Source of the DNA: CAZESS01 sp964414415
GTDB lineage: Archaea > Thermoplasmatota > E2 > UBA202 > DSCA01
Direction of reading: 5' to 3'
NCBI GenBank assembly: GCA_964414415.1
Contig: CAYPWJ010000005.1
Coordinates: forward strand, 44,450 to 108,449
Length of the DNA: 64,000 nt
Position 1 is the stretch's first letter. The number at the start of each line of letters is the position of its first letter. A program made the position numbers and the translations under genes. Positions 23,533-31,387 of the stretch are shown piece after piece. The notes under the pieces were generated by a model. The model was not told where the DNA came from. It saw only the letters and a list, made by a program, of their open reading frames with translations, and ran no database searches.

Positions 23533-25094
23533 CAAAAAACCTCGTAGCCATACACGTGGTTTTCTTCCTTCTCGCCAGCGCTCTGACCCCGACCGCCGGC
23601 ATCTACAGTGCCCAGAGCGAAGCGCCTGATCCCGATAGCGTGAGGGTGCAGCTGACTGGAGACGCCGCCACCCTCCATGTCGGTGGCTCAGGACCCGGCA
23701 ACTATAGCAGCATTCAGGCAGCTGTCGACGACGCCAGGGACGGAGACACCGTGTTCGTCTACGACGATTCGTCGCCGTATTATGAGAGCGTTTTCATCGA
23801 TACGTCAATCCATCTGCTGGGTGAACGGAAAAACACGACGGTCATCGACGGCCGGAAAAACACGACGGTGCTCCGTATAACGGCGGACCGGGCACGGGTC
23901 AGCAACTGTACCATCCAGCACGGCGGCGGACTCGACGACGTCGGAGCAGGGATACATCTCGCCGGCGATGAAAACACGGTTTCCGGCACCGTCATCAAAG
24001 ACAACCTGGCCGGCCTGGTCCTCACCCATGCCAGCCACAATGTCGTCACCCGAAACGTTATCGCGGGCAACGGATGGCGGGGCATCCAGTTCCTCCACTC
24101 CCACCACAACGCCATCACGGGAAACCATTTCCACAATAACTGGGAGCACGCCGTCGAGCTCCACATCGACAGCCACCGCAACACCATATCCTGCAACAGG
24201 TTTACCCGGGACAGGCCGGAATACCACAATACGCTGCAAATCGGCAGCGACGAAGGCCGCGCCGCCCACACCGTCATAGCCAACAACACATTCGTCGGCG
24301 GCGGTCTCACCGTCGAAAGCGGGAACAACAACACCGTCCGGGACAACCTCGTCAACGGGAGACCCCTCGTCTACATGGAAAACACGGCCGGCGCCAGGAT
24401 AGACAATGCCGGGCAGGTCATCCTGGTAAACTGCACCGACATCACGGTGGAAAACCTGCATCTCTCCCGGCTGCACGTCGCCGTAGAACTCGTGGGTTCA
24501 CGCCGATGCTGCATCCGCAACAACACTGTCAGCGGGTGCATGCACGGGATAGCACTTGAGCGGTCGGACGACACCGTGCTTTCAGACAACGAGCTGGTAG
24601 ACGACACCGTTGCCATTTACCTCTGGTTTTCACAGCGAAACAGCGTTATCAATAACCGCTTGAGGCACAACAACAACGGAATGAGGCTGTTTTACCGCGC
24701 CAGCGGCAACGTCATCTCTGGCAACGAGCTGGTAGACCAGGTCGATGCAGTGACGTTGACCTCGATATGTACCGGAAACCTGGTCAGATGCAACACCATC
24801 GCCGGCAGTGCCGCCGGGCTGACGGTAACGGCTTCACCGCTCAACAGGGTCATACATAATACCATCCGCGGGAGCCACGACTGGGGGCTCTGTCTCGCCA
24901 TGAGCCACGGGACAGTGGTGTGCTCCAACATCTTCATAGAAAATGCCCTCCATGCAACCTTTGGATCCTCCCGCTTCACCCTGTGCCTGCGGAACTACTG
25001 GGACGACTGGCACATGCTGCTGCCCCGGCCTATCGAGGGAAAATATACCGCGTATGACTGGTGCCCCCGCCTGCTCCCCGCCGGCCCGTGCTGA
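23529..25094 (+). CDS. Secreted right-handed beta-helix protein (NosD/CASH-like) 2
   Basis: 521 aa, starting at an ATG that overlaps the previous stop (ATGA). A signal peptide (VVFFLLASALTPTAGIYS) is followed by LHVGGSGPGNYSSIQAAV and DGDTVFVYDDSSPYYESV, nearly identical to the upstream protein, then shorter beta-helix repeats and the NYWDDWHMLLPRPIEGKY end. The conserved ends and divergent repeat middle indicate tandem duplication with repeat-number change. The two products probably share location and ligand type. Confidence 0.85.
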   Translation: MTKNLVAIHVVFFLLASALTPTAGIYSAQSEAPDPDSVRVQLTGDAATLHVGGSGPGNYSSIQAAVDDARDGDTVFVYDDSSPYYESVFIDTSIHLLGERKNTTVIDGRKNTTVLRITADRARVSNCTIQHGGGLDDVGAGIHLAGDENTVSGTVIKDNLAGLVLTHASHNVVTRNVIAGNGWRGIQFLHSHHNAITGNHFHNNWEHAVELHIDSHRNTISCNRFTRDRPEYHNTLQIGSDEGRAAHTVIANNTFVGGGLTVESGNNNTVRDNLVNGRPLVYMENTAGARIDNAGQVILVNCTDITVENLHLSRLHVAVELVGSRRCCIRNNTVSGCMHGIALERSDDTVLSDNELVDDTVAIYLWFSQRNSVINNRLRHNNNGMRLFYRASGNVISGNELVDQVDAVTLTSICTGNLVRCNTIAGSAAGLTVTASPLNRVIHNTIRGSHDWGLCLAMSHGTVVCSNIFIENALHATFGSSRFTLCLRNYWDDWHMLLPRPIEGKYTAYDWCPRLLPAGPC

Positions 25095-25187
25095 AAACCA
25101 CGCATCGGCGGGGAGTTAAACGTGATTTTAATCCTGTTCAACCGGTGTTAAACTGACATTTATATCGCCGGGGCTTCATTTGAAGCA

Positions 25188-26552
25188 ATGGCACCCACGG
25201 CCCTCTGGGACAGAGCGGAAACATGCTTCGGACGGCCGCGCTCCTCCTGGACGACGGTGGATGAGATGATCTACGATACCGACAGCTACTTCGACGGCGA
25301 CCGGGAGAAGATGCGGGAGGCTCGCTTTGCGGCGACCAAGGAATCCCTGCGGCATCACTACGAGCACAGCCGCTTTTACAACCGGCTCTGCCGGGAGTAC
25401 GACTTCACGCCCGACGAGGTGCAGAGCGAGGACGACCTGCACAGGGTCCCCATGGTGCCCGACACCTTCTTCAAGGAATACCCGTCGGAAGATCCACGCC
25501 GGGTCTACGAATGGCTGCGAAAGGTGACCACGGTGGACATCGGCGAGTATGACTACACCGGCAGGTCGCTGCAGGGCTTCCTCCGCTGGGCCGAGCAGCG
25601 CCTCCAAGGTATGGTCAACCATTCGTCGGGGACCACCGGCAACTACAGCTTCATGTTCCGCGACCGGGTCACCTTCAAGCGCTTCTACTACGCGGCGGTG
25701 ACCACGCTGCTGGCTGTCTCGCCGCCGCGCAGCGAGCCGCATTACGTCTATCCGGGCTCCCCGAACACCTATCTCACGCTCGGCCGATGGATCGGCGAGG
25801 GCGCCCGCATTTTTAAAGAGAGCAGGCAGCATTTCCTGACGGATAGAGAGATCACGATGGACGTCGCCCGGCTGCTGTCGACCGGGCAGCCCCGCGGCCT
25901 CAGGGACAGACTGAAGCTGCTGATGCTCCGGCGGGCCATGAAAAAAGGCGAAAAAAAGCTCGTCGACCGGCTGCAGCGCCTCGACAAGCGCAACGAGCAG
26001 ACCTACGTCATCGGCCCCCCGTTCCAGATATACAGCGTCATGCAGCGGATGCGCAAGGACGGCGTCAGCCTGTCACTCGGCGACGACGGCGGCGCCATGG
26101 TCACCGGCGGCGGATGGAAAATATATGAAGACCGGAAGGTGTCGGAGCAGGCGTTCGCCGCGATGGCCGAGGAAACGCTGGGCATCCCGCCGGAGCGCTA
26201 CGTGGATGTCTACGGCATGTCGGAGATGAACGGGCTGGCCGTCTCGTGCGAGGGACGATACAAGCACCTGCATCCCTGGATCTATCCGATGGTACTCGAC
26301 GACAACGAGGGGATGCTCGGCTACGGGGAATGGGGACGGTTCGCGTTTCTCGACCCCGTGGCGCACAGCTACCCGGGCTTCATCATCACCGGCGACCGCG
26401 TCAGGCTGCTCGAGGAATGCCCCGCCTGCGGCAAAACGGGGCCGGTCCTGGACAACGACATCGGCCGGATGGCCGGCGCCGAGGCGAAGGGATGCGCCAA
26501 CCTCATGCGGGGGTTGATGGCAAACGAGCTGAAAAAAGCGGAGGAAGCATAA
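25188..26552 (+). CDS. LuxE-like acyl-protein synthetase / adenylate-forming enzyme
   Basis: 454 aa. It has the ANL-superfamily ATP signature HSSGTTGNYSF, a YGMSEMNG motif (like YGxTE), and YPGFIITGDRVRLL near the C-terminus followed by a CPACGKTGPVL segment as in LuxE and PaaK-type ligases. The LuxE domain activates fatty acids to acyl-AMP and an enzyme thioester; no luxC or luxD is present, so a bioluminescence role is excluded. A TATA box (CATTTATATCG) 26 nt upstream supports the ATG. Only 1 nt separates it from the transglutaminase-like gene, so they are co-transcribed and likely act together on an acyl- or amino-acid substrate. Confidence 0.72.
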   Translation: MAPTALWDRAETCFGRPRSSWTTVDEMIYDTDSYFDGDREKMREARFAATKESLRHHYEHSRFYNRLCREYDFTPDEVQSEDDLHRVPMVPDTFFKEYPSEDPRRVYEWLRKVTTVDIGEYDYTGRSLQGFLRWAEQRLQGMVNHSSGTTGNYSFMFRDRVTFKRFYYAAVTTLLAVSPPRSEPHYVYPGSPNTYLTLGRWIGEGARIFKESRQHFLTDREITMDVARLLSTGQPRGLRDRLKLLMLRRAMKKGEKKLVDRLQRLDKRNEQTYVIGPPFQIYSVMQRMRKDGVSLSLGDDGGAMVTGGGWKIYEDRKVSEQAFAAMAEETLGIPPERYVDVYGMSEMNGLAVSCEGRYKHLHPWIYPMVLDDNEGMLGYGEWGRFAFLDPVAHSYPGFIITGDRVRLLEECPACGKTGPVLDNDIGRMAGAEAKGCANLMRGLMANELKKAEEA

Positions 26553-26553
26553 C

Positions 26554-27519
26554 ATGCTGAAAGAGCTCCGGGAGAAAGGATACTTTTTTGACGGTGAATG
26601 GATCCGCACGTTTGGGCGGGCGCTGCCGTCGCTCATCGCCATCGCGCTCCGGCATCCGCTGCTCGTCGTCCATGCAAATCGTGCCTGCCCCAAGGGACCG
26701 GAGAACCTGCAGCCGGATGAGCTGCCCTACGAGATTCCCTCGTATGATGCAGCGATGGAGTGCGGCGTCACGGGCGAGCGGTACCTCCGGCCGACGTATC
26801 TGTGCGATCCCTGCAGCGAGGACATCGTCGCGATGGCGCACGAGCTCGGTGCCTTCGAGATGGACGACTGGAGCTACGCCGAGCGGGTGTTCCAGTTCGT
26901 CAACCGGAACATACGGGTGGATTTTTCGCCTATCAAATCTGCGACCGAGACGCTCCAAAAGGGGCACGGCACCTGCATCGACAAGATGTCGCTGTTCATC
27001 GCGCTGTGCAGAGCTGCAGGGATACCGGGTCGCTACAGGCTGTACAGCCCCACCGGCGTGCAGGCGCTCTACGACATCTATTTCTCCGCGGATCCCCTGG
27101 TACAGCGGTGGTTCGACGCCCTCGGTTTCTTCATCCTGCACGGCAGCGCGGAGGTGTACGTCAACGATGAATGGGTCATCAGCGATGTCTCCGCTGATTT
27201 CTATCACACCATAGCGGCCAGGATTCCAGTGCCGCATTTCGGTGAGGACCCGGCTGACACATGGATAAAGCCGGCTCGGGGCGTCATGCAGAAGGAGGGG
27301 CTCCCGCTTGGATTGAAAGCTATCGGCAGCCTGCCGTTCGTGCTGTTCGGCGGCACCGGCCGCGCTGTCAACGCCAGCGTCAAGGCCAACCTGGAGGAGG
27401 GGAAACGGCTGCTTGAAGACACCACGCTGGAGGAGTACGACCGGGAGATCCGGCGGGACTACGAGCCGAAATGGATCGAGTCGGCGCAGAAGGCCACCAG
27501 GGTTCTGGATGAACTGTAG
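26554..27519 (+). CDS. Transglutaminase-like (papain-fold) protein
   Basis: 321 aa. The core shows GHGTCIDKMSLFIALCRAAG with Cys141, then His196 (LHGSAEVYVNDEW) and Asp211, a full Cys-His-Asp triad of the transglutaminase-like fold. The usual Trp in the H-x-W motif is absent. A CxxC (84/87) lies N-terminal. In prokaryotes this fold is usually a peptidase or amidase rather than a crosslinker. No signal peptide is visible, so it should be cytoplasmic. Its partner is the LuxE-like synthetase immediately upstream; an AMP-forming ligase plus a papain-fold enzyme suggests conjugation and deconjugation of an acyl or peptide group, which is inference. Confidence 0.72.
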   Translation: MLKELREKGYFFDGEWIRTFGRALPSLIAIALRHPLLVVHANRACPKGPENLQPDELPYEIPSYDAAMECGVTGERYLRPTYLCDPCSEDIVAMAHELGAFEMDDWSYAERVFQFVNRNIRVDFSPIKSATETLQKGHGTCIDKMSLFIALCRAAGIPGRYRLYSPTGVQALYDIYFSADPLVQRWFDALGFFILHGSAEVYVNDEWVISDVSADFYHTIAARIPVPHFGEDPADTWIKPARGVMQKEGLPLGLKAIGSLPFVLFGGTGRAVNASVKANLEEGKRLLEDTTLEEYDREIRRDYEPKWIESAQKATRVLDEL

Positions 27520-27572
27520 CGATGCAGCGGCCGAAAGAGAAAAAACATTAAGCCCCGACGGCTTTACTATCG

Positions 27573-28451
27573 ATGAAACGTGCTCACGTGGCGCTCTTCA
27601 TAGCCATCGTGTCGGTGTCCTTTGCAGCGGTGTTGATCGTGTCCACCGATGCGAGGCCGCTCGTCATCGCGTTTTATCGGATGCTGTTTACCACGCTGCT
27701 GCTCACCCCGTTTTTTGTCCTGCCGCGCTACCGCCGGGAGCTGACAGGGCTCATTCGCCGTGACCTGCTCGTGCTGGGCGGCATCGGTGTGGTGCTGGCC
27801 GCGCATTTCGCCTTCTGGATTACCTCGCTGGACTTCACCTCCGTCGCCAGTTCCGTCATCCTCGTCACGGCGCATCCCGTCCTGGTGGCGCCGCTTGCCT
27901 ATCATTTTTTCCGGGAGCAGGTATCCCAGGTCAACGTGGCGGGGATAGCGCTTTCGCTGCTCGGCGTCGTGGTGCTGGTCGGCGGCAACTACAGCCTGGA
28001 GCCAGGGACGCTGCACGGCAACCTGCTGGCCATGCTCGGCGGGGCGGCAGCCGGCATCTACATCTTGGGCGGCCGGCAGATGCGACACACGCTGTCAACA
28101 CCGGTCTACGCCATGGTGGTGTACGGCGTGGCTACCGTTACGCTGGCCGGCATCGTCCTGCTGGCCGGGGTGCAGCTCACCGGTCTCGGGCTTCGTGCCT
28201 ACGGCCTCATCCTGCTGATGGCGCTCATCCCCGGTATTTTTGGCCACACGCTGTACAACTGGTCGCTGAAATATGTCCGCGCATCGGTTGCGTCGGTGTC
28301 GCTGCTCGGGGAGCCGCTGGGATCCACGCTGCTGGCGTTCCTCCTGCCCTGGATCCATCAGATGCCCTCCTGGTTCACGGTTGCGGGCGGCGGATGCATC
28401 CTGCTCGGCATCTACCTGGCGTCGCGGGCAGCCGAGCCAGAGCCTTTATAA
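27573..28451 (+). CDS. EamA/DMT-family transporter
   Basis: 292 aa with ten predicted membrane helices in two EamA repeats. Typical features are FYRMLFTTLLL in helix 2, ASSVILVTAHPVLVAPL and, in the second half, ASVASVSLLGEPLGSTLLAFL. Members export metabolites or amino acids; the substrate is unknown. AAAACATTAAGC lies 26 nt upstream of the ATG. The end of the gene contains the TATA box of the next one. Confidence 0.82.
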   Translation: MKRAHVALFIAIVSVSFAAVLIVSTDARPLVIAFYRMLFTTLLLTPFFVLPRYRRELTGLIRRDLLVLGGIGVVLAAHFAFWITSLDFTSVASSVILVTAHPVLVAPLAYHFFREQVSQVNVAGIALSLLGVVVLVGGNYSLEPGTLHGNLLAMLGGAAAGIYILGGRQMRHTLSTPVYAMVVYGVATVTLAGIVLLAGVQLTGLGLRAYGLILLMALIPGIFGHTLYNWSLKYVRASVASVSLLGEPLGSTLLAFLLPWIHQMPSWFTVAGGGCILLGIYLASRAAEPEPL

Positions 28452-28476
28452 ATCACCTGTGCCTTACGAAAAAATA

Positions 28477-29412
28477 ATGCGCGTGGGTATTACCGGCGCG
28501 GCTGGATATTTCGGCAGAAATATTATCGCCCGCCTGGAAGAAAACGACGACGTCGAACACGTGCTGGGCGTCTCACGGCGGCCGTGGCGGCACGACTACC
28601 AGAAACTGACGTATCGCCGCCTCGACGTCCGAAGCGACGCGTTGCCGGGGCTGTTCGCCTCGCACGCCGTCGACACAGTGATACATCTCGCGTTCCTGCT
28701 GAATCCCATCCACGACGAGCAGGAGATGCACGACGTCAACGTCAACGGGACGAAAAACGTGCTCGCGGCGGCGTCGGAGGCAGATGTCAAAAAGCTCGTC
28801 ATGAGCAGCAGCACCACGGTGTACGGCGCTCAGCCTGACAACCCGTCCCGGCTGACAGAGAAGGCACCGCAGCGGGGACGCGACAGCCGTTACTATTATC
28901 CACGGGACAAAGCCCGGCTGGAGGAACACTGCGAGGAATGGAAACAGGCGCACCCCGGCGTCATCGTGACGGTGCTCCGTCCCTGCCTGGTCATGGGGCC
29001 AACGGTGGACCAGTTTTACTCCCGGCTGCTCAACTGGCGGATGCTCCCCCTGGTCAGCGGCGCCAACCCCGAAATGCAGTTCGTGCATGAAGACGACGTC
29101 GCCCGCGCCTTCGAGCATTTCACCGTGGAAGACGTCGGCGGCGTGTTCAACATCGTCGGCGATGGCACGATGCACTGGCGGGACATCATCGAAATGGCAG
29201 GTGTCCGCCCGGTCAGCATCCCGCGGGCCATCCTGTCACCCGTTATGTCGCTGGCATGGCGGCTCCACCTGACAGAGATACCGCCCGGCATCCTCGACTT
29301 CATCCAGTATCCCTGGGTAGCCGCAGGCGACAAGGCAAAAAAAGCCGGCTTTACACCGCAGTACAGTACCAGGGAAACGCTGTCCGCCTTCCTTGAAGCG
29401 ACGAAAAACTAA
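28477..29412 (+). CDS. NAD(P)-dependent epimerase/dehydratase (extended SDR)
   Basis: 311 aa. Rossmann motif GITGAAGYFG at residues 4-13, SSSTTVYG for the catalytic Ser/Thr and YYYPRDKA with the YxxxK pair. This is a nucleotide-sugar epimerase-like extended SDR; the exact reaction is unclear. The ATG at 28477 is supported by CCTTTATAAATC 26 nt upstream, which overlaps the stop of the EamA gene. Longer in-frame upstream sequence belongs to that gene's other frame and is not coding. Confidence 0.8.
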   Translation: MRVGITGAAGYFGRNIIARLEENDDVEHVLGVSRRPWRHDYQKLTYRRLDVRSDALPGLFASHAVDTVIHLAFLLNPIHDEQEMHDVNVNGTKNVLAAASEADVKKLVMSSSTTVYGAQPDNPSRLTEKAPQRGRDSRYYYPRDKARLEEHCEEWKQAHPGVIVTVLRPCLVMGPTVDQFYSRLLNWRMLPLVSGANPEMQFVHEDDVARAFEHFTVEDVGGVFNIVGDGTMHWRDIIEMAGVRPVSIPRAILSPVMSLAWRLHLTEIPPGILDFIQYPWVAAGDKAKKAGFTPQYSTRETLSAFLEATKN

Positions 29413-29451
29413 GAAAAACTTTTAGTATCCAAAACCCTTACATGTCCCGAT

Positions 29452-29524
29452 GGGCCCGTAGGGTAGTTTGGCATCCTTCTACCATGGGGCGGTAGTAACT
29501 CGAGTTCAAATCTCGACGGGCCCA
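29452..29524 (+). tRNA. tRNA-Pro (anticodon GGG)
   Basis: A complete cloverleaf: acceptor GGGCCCG/CGGGCCC, D-arm GGGT...ATCC, anticodon stem CTACC/GGTAG with loop ATGGGGC (anticodon GGG at 29486-29488, U33 and G37 present), T-arm TCGAG/CTCGA with loop TTCAAAT, and discriminator A73. CCA is not encoded. There is no intron. A TTTTAGTA box about 26 nt upstream can serve as promoter. Confidence 0.95.
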
Positions 29525-29525
29525 C

Positions 29526-29699
29526 TCACTCTTTCGGCATCAGGTACGGAATGCCTTCCTTGATCTCGTAGTCCACGCTGCACGCATCGCAGCGAAGCGT
29601 CCCGCTCCATATCTCGCTGTCCCGCCTAACGGCATCGCGCAGCGAAAGCTCGCCGTGACACGTGGGACAGCGCAACAGCTCGAGGTATTCCTCCTGCAT
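29526..29699 (-). CDS. Trm112-like small zinc-ribbon protein
   Basis: A 57-residue gene, easily missed because of its size. The protein begins MQEEYLELLRCPTCHGEL and has a second pair RCDACSVDYEIKEGIP, ending YLMPKE. The two CxxC pairs, with EGIPYL after the second, match the Trm112/COG2835 family. In eukaryotes and archaea Trm112 activates methyltransferases acting on tRNA, rRNA and release factor. The stop lies 2 nt past the tRNA-Pro 3' end on the other strand; the AT-rich stretch at 29717-29728 supplies a promoter shared with truA. Confidence 0.85.
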   Translation of the reverse strand: MQEEYLELLRCPTCHGELSLRDAVRRDSEIWSGTLRCDACSVDYEIKEGIPYLMPKE

Positions 29700-29716
29700 C
29701 ACATCCGTATAAACAC

Positions 29717-29728
29717 ATTAAAATAAAA
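29717..29728. promoter_or_regulatory. Shared AT-rich promoter element between the Trm112-like gene and truA
   Basis: ATTAAAATAAAA is centred about 24-26 nt from both start codons (29699 on minus, 29744 on plus). Only 44 bp separate the two starts, so both leaderless promoters must use the same AT block. Confidence 0.45.
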
Positions 29729-29743
29729 AGGTGTTTATCGGCC

Positions 29744-30526
29744 ATGCGTCTCGCGCTCCGTGTTGCCTACGACGGCACCTGTTTTTATGGGTCAGCGCGG
29801 CAGCCGGACGTGCCGACGGTCGAGGGCACGATATTGGAGCGACTCATGGAGATGGATGCCGTCGAGGGTGCCGACGAGGCGCGCTTCCAGGCTGCGTCGC
29901 GGACCGACGCCGGGGTCAGTGCAGCCGGCAACGTCGTCGCCTTTGACACGGGGATGCCGCCTCGCTCAGTCGTGAACGCCCTCGCTTATGGCCTTGCCTG
30001 CATCTGGCCGCTGTACTACGCCGCCGTCGACGATGATTTCAAGCCGCGGCATACCCTGCGGAAGACCTATCGCTACTATCTCTACAACGAGGGATACGAC
30101 CGTGAGGCCATGGATGCGGCAGCGCGCTGTTTCGAGGGCAGCCATGATTTTTCTGCCTTTGCAAGGCTGGACGGGCGGTCGCCTGTCCGGGAGATACACC
30201 GTGTCGACGTCACGGGTGACGACATCCTGGCCATCGACGTGGTCGGCAGGAGTTTCCTCTGGCAGCAGGTACGGCGGATGGTCGCTGCGTTGCAGCAGGT
30301 CGGACGCGGTGAGCTGCCGGCCGGAGTGATAGGCGAGGTACTGCAGCACCCGGCCGGACGGGACTTTGGTCTCGCGGCGCCGGAGCGGCTGCTGCTCCTC
30401 GACATCGAGTACGGCAGGCCGCTTGCCTGGATGAATGCCCCTGGCCGGGAGCGGCTGGTGGAGCAACTGCACGCCGTGCAGGTGAGAGGTCGCATGTATG
30501 GAGACATCGTACAGTCATCGAAATAA
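29744..30526 (+). CDS. truA: tRNA pseudouridine synthase TruA
   Basis: 260 aa. Catalytic aspartate Asp55 lies in SRTDAGVSA; RKTYRYYLYN and GRSFLWQQVRRMV are family motifs. It makes pseudouridine at positions 38-40 of tRNAs. It sits next to tRNA-Pro and the Trm112-like gene. The short leaderless spacing to the AT box supports the ATG. Confidence 0.92.
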   Translation: MRLALRVAYDGTCFYGSARQPDVPTVEGTILERLMEMDAVEGADEARFQAASRTDAGVSAAGNVVAFDTGMPPRSVVNALAYGLACIWPLYYAAVDDDFKPRHTLRKTYRYYLYNEGYDREAMDAAARCFEGSHDFSAFARLDGRSPVREIHRVDVTGDDILAIDVVGRSFLWQQVRRMVAALQQVGRGELPAGVIGEVLQHPAGRDFGLAAPERLLLLDIEYGRPLAWMNAPGRERLVEQLHAVQVRGRMYGDIVQSSK

Positions 30527-30567
30527 ATAAATAGCGTGTTTCCATTAGCTACGTAGGTGATTGGAGT

Positions 30568-31278
30568 ATGAAGTCACAAAAACTAAAGCTGAGTCTCGTA
30601 GTCGGCGTCGCTGCGCTACTGGTGTGTCTCCCGTTGGTGAACCCCGCCGTTGAGGCGTCGTCCTCGGGTGGAGAACGAGAGGTAACCGTCAACTGTTCCG
30701 TGGTGAACGACAACACGAAGGCTGCATCCGCCAAGAAGACCATCTCGCTGAGTGAGGCACAGAAACTGTCGAGTGAATGGGAGCGAGCAGCGGATGCCTT
30801 TGAAACGCTCTACAACGCTGACGATGAGACCGATGCGGCAGACAAAGAGGAAGCGCAACGCATCATCGAGAACGTCGTCAATATGATGCAGCGGCTTGAT
30901 ATTCTCCCGGGTACAACTCTGACAAAGAAACTGCTGCGGAAGCTCCTGATGCCCTCGCACACCATGGACTTCCTTGGTCCCGTGGTCAGCGTCGGCAAGG
31001 GACGGACCTGGATACCGATGTACCCCGGCGAAGCGTTCATCGGCATGATGCTTCGGCCGATCTTTGTGCTGTACCCCATGATGGGATACACGGCGTCACT
31101 GAACGCGAATCTGCCGCCGCCACGCCTCAACTACTGGGATCTCGTCGGACCGCAGGTATTCATGAGCTGGGGCTTCACGGGCATCTTCATCAACTTCGCC
31201 AAGATCGGGGTCGGCGTGCCCAACACCAACTTCATGCTGGGCTACTCGGTAGCAACGGCGGGCATAAGCCTGCTGTAA
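30568..31278 (+). CDS. Secreted or membrane-anchored orphan protein
   Basis: 236 aa of unknown family. An N-terminal signal peptide or anchor (LVVGVAALLVCLPLVNPAVEA) is followed by a charged helical region (about 55-100, acidic, EEAQRIIENVVNMM) and a hydrophobic, Gly/Pro/aromatic-rich C-terminal half (GRTWIPMYPGEAFIG, LPPPRLNYWDLVGPQVFM). The C-terminal half looks like a compact beta or membrane-associated domain. AGGTGA is 7 nt before the ATG and an AAATAAATAAAT box lies upstream, so it is a leadered, SD-driven gene, and a T-rich terminator follows, giving a monocistronic unit. Both features fit an abundant exported protein. Confidence 0.65.
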   Translation: MKSQKLKLSLVVGVAALLVCLPLVNPAVEASSSGGEREVTVNCSVVNDNTKAASAKKTISLSEAQKLSSEWERAADAFETLYNADDETDAADKEEAQRIIENVVNMMQRLDILPGTTLTKKLLRKLLMPSHTMDFLGPVVSVGKGRTWIPMYPGEAFIGMMLRPIFVLYPMMGYTASLNANLPPPRLNYWDLVGPQVFMSWGFTGIFINFAKIGVGVPNTNFMLGYSVATAGISLL

Positions 31279-31280
31279 CC

Positions 31281-31316
31281 CCCTCTCTTTTTCCCTTTTC
31301 TTTCTGTTTTTTTGTT
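31281..31316 (+). terminator. Poly-pyrimidine (T-rich) terminator
   Basis: Three to four T-runs (CTTTTT, CTTTT, GTTTTTTT) occur within 36 nt directly after the orphan gene's stop. Archaeal RNA polymerase terminates at such tracts without a hairpin. Confidence 0.6.
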
Positions 31317-31353
31317 CAATGTGAACTGTACGTCGTTAAAATCCAGTGATGCT

Positions 31354-31363
31354 AAAATTTATA
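31354..31363 (+). promoter_or_regulatory. TATA box that sets the UbiA start
   Basis: AATTTATAAG lies downstream of the in-frame GTG/ATG pair at 31346/31349 and 26-30 nt before the ATG at 31388. It indicates that translation begins at 31388 and not at the earlier codons. Confidence 0.5.
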
Positions 31364-31387
31364 AGCACTCGTGTATTCAGATGGGTA

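Noticed and set aside
21184..25094. True nosD nitrous-oxide reductase maturation genes
   Set aside because: Only the beta-helix fold is shared; no nosZ, and the NosF/NosY-like pair lies 33 kb away.
25188..26552. Part of a bioluminescence (lux) operon
   Set aside because: No luxA, B, C or D genes; the LuxE domain is widespread in other adenylate-forming enzymes.
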